A stretch of 43,934 nt of DNA, from positions 1-43,934 of the forward strand of contig NZ_CALFYO010000023.1 of assembly GCF_937952055.1 (NCBI RefSeq), written 5' to 3'. This DNA is from an uncultured Piscinibacter sp. Lineage in GTDB: Bacteria > Pseudomonadota > Gammaproteobacteria > Burkholderiales > Burkholderiaceae_C. This document shows positions 40,424-43,934 of this stretch, one piece after another (positions within the stretch are counted from its first letter, which is position 1; every line of letters starts with the position of its first letter). Under the pieces are notes generated by a model. The model was not told the origin of the DNA. It searched no databases and saw nothing but the letters and a program-made list of their open reading frames with translations. The position numbers and the translations under genes were made by a program.

Positions 40424-41904
40424 TCACCAGCTCAGCGCCGCCAGGTCGTTGGCGAAGACCGGCGAGCTGCTCCACAGCCCCTTCAGCGGCTTGCGCGCCA
40501 CCGCGAACTGCGGCAGCTGGAACAACCAGGCGTTGACCTGGTCGGTGGCGAGCTGCTTCTGGATGTCCCCGACCAGCTTGAGCCGCGCCTTCGCATCGGT
40601 GGTGGCGTTGTACTTCGCCAGCAGAGCGCGGAAGGCCGGGCTGTCGTAGCCCCAGTAGTAATTGGGGTCGGCGTAGCGGTCGAAGTCCAGCGGCTCGACA
40701 TGGCTGATCATGGTCAGGTCGTAGCTGCCCTTGAAGGCGCCGGACAGCCACTGCGCCCACTCGACGTTCTCGATCTTCGCCACGATGCCCACCTTGGCGA
40801 GCTGCGCGGCGACGATCTCGCCGCCCTTGCGCGCGTACTGCGGCGGCGGCAGTGTCAGCGTCACGTTCAGCGGCGTGGCCACGCCGGCGTCCTTGAGCAG
40901 GCGCTTCGCCTTCTCGGGGTCGTGCGGACTCATGCCGGTGAGGTCGAGGTAGCCGGCGTCGCTGGGTACCAGATGGCTGCCGATGGGCGCGCCGTAGCCC
41001 TCCATTGCGCCGTCGATGATCGACTTGCGGTCGATCGCCGCGGCGATGGCGCGGCGCACCCGCACGTCGTCGAAGGGCTTGCGCTTGTTGTTGATGGCGA
41101 CGATGGTCTTGCCTTCGGTGCCGCCGATGGCCACCGTGTATCGCTTGTCGGCCTGGAACTGCTTGAGGTTCTGCGGCGCGCCGAAGCGCGGCATGCCGTC
41201 GATGTCGCCGGCGAGCAGCGCCGAGACCTGCGCCGCCGGGTCGCTGATGAAGCGGAAGGTCACGCGGCGCATCTTCACCGTCGCGGCGTTGCGGTGCTCG
41301 GCGTGCTTCACCAGCGTGATCGCCGAGCCCTTCTTCCAGTCCTCGAACCTGAACGGCCCGGTGCCGATCGGCCTGGTCGCCGTGCCTGCTGCGCTCTTCG
41401 GGTCCAGGATCACCGCCGTGGTCTCGCCCATGCGGAAGAGGAAGTTTCCATCGGCCTGGTTGAGCACCAGGATGACGGTGTGGGCGTCGGGCGTGTCGAT
41501 GCGGCTGATGTTGTCGAACACCGACTTCTTCGCCTTGTTGGTCGATCCCTCCGCCTTGGCGCGCTCGAAGCTGAACTTCACGTCGGTGGCATCGAAGTCC
41601 TCGCCGTCGTGGAACTTCACACCCTTGCGCAGCCTGAAGGTGTAGACCTTGCCGTCCGGATCGACGCTCCAGCTCTCGGCGAGCAGCGGTGTCACCGCGC
41701 CGTCCATGCCGATGCGGGTCAGGCCTTCGAGCACGTTCATGTGCACCACCTCGCCGATCGCCGCCGCCGAGGCGCTGGTCGGGTCCAGCCCCGGCGCGGG
41801 CTCCAGCACCATGCCGAGCACCACGCTGTCCTTGCGGCCCTGGGCCGATGCGGCGGCGGCGAGCGCGCCGGCGAGCAGGGCACAGGAGATTCGAACGCTG
41901 AGTG

Positions 41905-41908
<4 letters not shown>
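40424..41908 (-). CDS. Peptide-type ABC transporter substrate-binding protein
   Basis: A 494-residue exported protein (signal peptide 1-22, ending ASA). It is a solute-binding family 5 (DppA/OppA) protein: LEGLTRIGMDGAVTPLLAESWSVDPDGKVYTFRLRKGVKFHDGEDFDATDVKFSFERA is the conserved entry region, read here in parts, and RRAIAAAIDRKSII lies farther on. The ATG at 41908 has GAGGAG 7 bases upstream and overlaps the ATPase stop (ATGA). With the amidase behind it, uptake of a small peptide or amide is suggested. No permease genes are adjacent. Confidence 0.9.
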
Positions 41909-42738
<830 letters not shown>

Positions 42739-42973
42739 GCGCCGATGATGCCCGAGCCCGGCCTCGAAGCACCGGAAAGGTCCTGTCGCCTGCGTTTGCA
42801 GCCGGTCACCGATATGTGGGTCACATCTTCGTAAGGACACGTCGCGGCGCGGCCCGCGGGGGTTACCGAAGTAAGTGCCCCGGATACATGTGGGAAAGTT
42901 TCCCACTCCACTCGTATGGTGCGTCCGTCGGGCCACGGGGTCCGGCCCACCCATCCAGACGAGGAGAAAACCC
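42739..42973. promoter_or_regulatory. Divergent intergenic region with two palindromes
   Basis: The 235 bases between the ATPase gene and the final lipoprotein gene hold two perfect inverted repeats: ATGTG-ggt-CACAT (42814-42826) and GTGGGAAA-g-TTTCCCAC (42890-42906), the latter 67 bases before the lipoprotein start. Both stand out in otherwise GC-rich sequence and are candidates for operators. GAGGAG (42961-42966) is the lipoprotein's ribosome-binding site. Confidence 0.45.
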
Positions 42974-43934
42974 ATGAAGGCAAGGACATCGACGTCGTTG
43001 AAGTTGACCGTGCTCAGTCTCGCCACCGCCGTGCTGTTCGGCTGTGGCGGCAGCGACGGAGGCGCAGGCACGGCGGCCGGTTCGGCGGTGCAGTTCGACC
43101 AGACGGCGAGCGCGTTGCGCGTCAGCGTCTCGGGCAGCGACGATTCGAGCAGCGCGCAGACCGTGCTCGCGCAGATGCAGTACACCTTCGCGGCCAACGT
43201 GGTCGGAGGGACCAACGCCGGCACGTCGATCGGCGGTACGCTGATGCTCAGGACCGAGCAGGAGGACGGTGCGACGGAAATCGAGGGCCTGTTGATTCCG
43301 GCCGTCGTGGCAACGCCCGGCGGCACGGCGGGCTCGACCGAGGAGCAGGCGGCCGCGCTGCGCGAGGCGTTCCAGGGGACGCTCGAGCAGTTGCGTGAGG
43401 CCTACCGTGCCGATGTCGAGGCGATGCTGCAGGATCTGCGCGCCGCGATGGCGGCCGGCGCAGCGGCGCGAGGCGGCCAGACGCTGACGGCGGCGCAGAA
43501 GTCCACCCTCGATGCGTTCCGCAGCGACTTCGCAGCGCGCGTCCAACGCTACGAGGAAGACGTGGCGGCCGCCACGCAATCGTTCCGCGACCAGCTCGAC
43601 GCGCTGGGCCTGTCCTCGGGCACCCAGGGGCGGCGCGATGACGGCGAACGCCAGGCACGGCGCGGATATCCGGTGAAGGGCACGATCGACGCCGCCGGCC
43701 AGGTCATGCTCACGATCCGCTATGGCAAGCAGGCCGTCATCCAAGCCGTCGGGCAGGTCGCCGCCGACGGCAGCCTCAGCGGCAGCTTCACCGGGCCGGC
43801 GAGCGACGACCAGGGCTCCTGGAGTGCGACCGGGTCCGGCATGACACCGGCACCTGCACCTGCACCTGCACCTGCACCTGCACCCGCACCCGCACCCGCA
43901 CCCGCACCCGCACCCGCACCCGCACCCGCACCCG
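42974..43934 (+). CDS. Lipoprotein with Ala-Pro repeat, cut by window end
   Basis: At least 320 codons, open at the right edge. The start at 42974 has GAGGAG 7 bases upstream. A lipoprotein signal ends LFGC (Cys24), followed by GGSDGGAG. A beta-type region (about 40-100) precedes a charged helical, probably coiled-coil segment (about 115-215) and a second beta region (about 225-285) with GQVAADGSLSGSFTG. From codon 293 the sequence is alternating Pro-Ala, which looks like a rigid wall-spanning linker; what lies beyond is unseen. No known family is recognised. Confidence 0.75.
   Translation, partial: MKARTSTSLKLTVLSLATAVLFGCGGSDGGAGTAAGSAVQFDQTASALRVSVSGSDDSSSAQTVLAQMQYTFAANVVGGTNAGTSIGGTLMLRTEQEDGATEIEGLLIPAVVATPGGTAGSTEEQAAALREAFQGTLEQLREAYRADVEAMLQDLRAAMAAGAAARGGQTLTAAQKSTLDAFRSDFAARVQRYEEDVAAATQSFRDQLDALGLSSGTQGRRDDGERQARRGYPVKGTIDAAGQVMLTIRYGKQAVIQAVGQVAADGSLSGSFTGPASDDQGSWSATGSGMTPAPAPAPAPAPAPAPAPAPAPAPAPAPAP
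43850..43934 (+). repeat. Hexanucleotide tandem repeat (GCACCT/GCACCC)
   Basis: Five copies of GCACCT (43850-43879) are followed by nine of GCACCC (43880-43933) and the start of another, continuing past the window. Both units encode Ala-Pro in the lipoprotein frame. Because each unit is six bases, copy-number changes keep the frame and only alter linker length. Confidence 0.95.

Noticed and set aside
37690..40536. Plus-strand ORF of about 950 codons opposite the TTC38 and amidase genes
   Set aside because: It runs opposite two genes with intact motifs, including the amidase triad, and its translation has no recognisable domain.
43850..43934. Repeat array as CRISPR
   Set aside because: Units are six bases and contiguous with no spacers; they encode Ala-Pro in an open frame.

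Overview
The window is about 44 kb of high-GC bacterial chromosome and is almost entirely coding. Gene content (DUF4148, DUF3014, DUF2917 and DUF3297 proteins, 'CGGGGSD'-type lipoproteins, an EpsI-like protein with an exosortase, a CusR/CusS-type two-component pair) and the strong G/C third-position bias point to a betaproteobacterium of the order Burkholderiales, probably near Rubrivivax/Leptothrix. This placement is inference from gene families; no rRNA is present to test it. I saw no tRNA, rRNA, insertion sequence, prophage or CRISPR array.

Layout. 0.2-4.9 kb: a compact four-gene cassette of a VIT/VWA protein ending in a PEP-CTERM-like sorting signal, an exosortase, an EpsI-like partner and a GT51 peptidoglycan glycosyltransferase. 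4.9-7.9 kb: a Rossmann-fold protein facing a lemA-TPM-TPM operon. 7.9-12.1 kb: a MalT/LuxR-type ATPase regulator, a CPHC thiol-disulfide lipoprotein and an orphan lipoprotein. 12.1-17.3 kb: small housekeeping or conserved genes (RidA, DUF3297, DUF3014, EamA transporter with AraC regulator, RlpA, a one-heme cytochrome c lipoprotein). 17.3-21.9 kb: an OsmC / DUF2917 / methyltransferase group divergent from a second OsmC / AraC pair, then a PAS-GGDEF diguanylate cyclase.

22.0-32.2 kb is the metabolic core, a complete glycerol utilisation locus. On the minus strand glpD-glpS-glpT-glpP-glpQ-glpU-glpV encode glycerol-3-phosphate dehydrogenase and an ABC glycerol importer; divergently, glpR-glpK encode the DeoR-family repressor and glycerol kinase. 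Glycerol enters through GlpSTPQUV, is phosphorylated by GlpK and oxidised by GlpD to dihydroxyacetone phosphate. A perfect tandem repeat between glpD and glpR sits just downstream of a good candidate glpD promoter and is the obvious GlpR operator. The two ATPases carry complementary defects that would fall in the same composite ATP site. Two operon gaps are each bridged by a complete mini-ORF.

32.2-36.3 kb: a WYL regulator with a perfect 12-bp palindrome upstream, a secreted DUF4148 protein divergent from a two-component system with a candidate shared operator, and a glutathione S-transferase. 36.3-42.7 kb (minus strand): a bactofilin-like beta-repeat membrane protein with a coupled 44-residue ORF, then an operon of peptide-ABC ATPase, substrate-binding protein, amidase and TTC38-like protein that lacks permeases. 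42.97 kb to the end: a lipoprotein whose Ala-Pro hexanucleotide repeat runs off the window.
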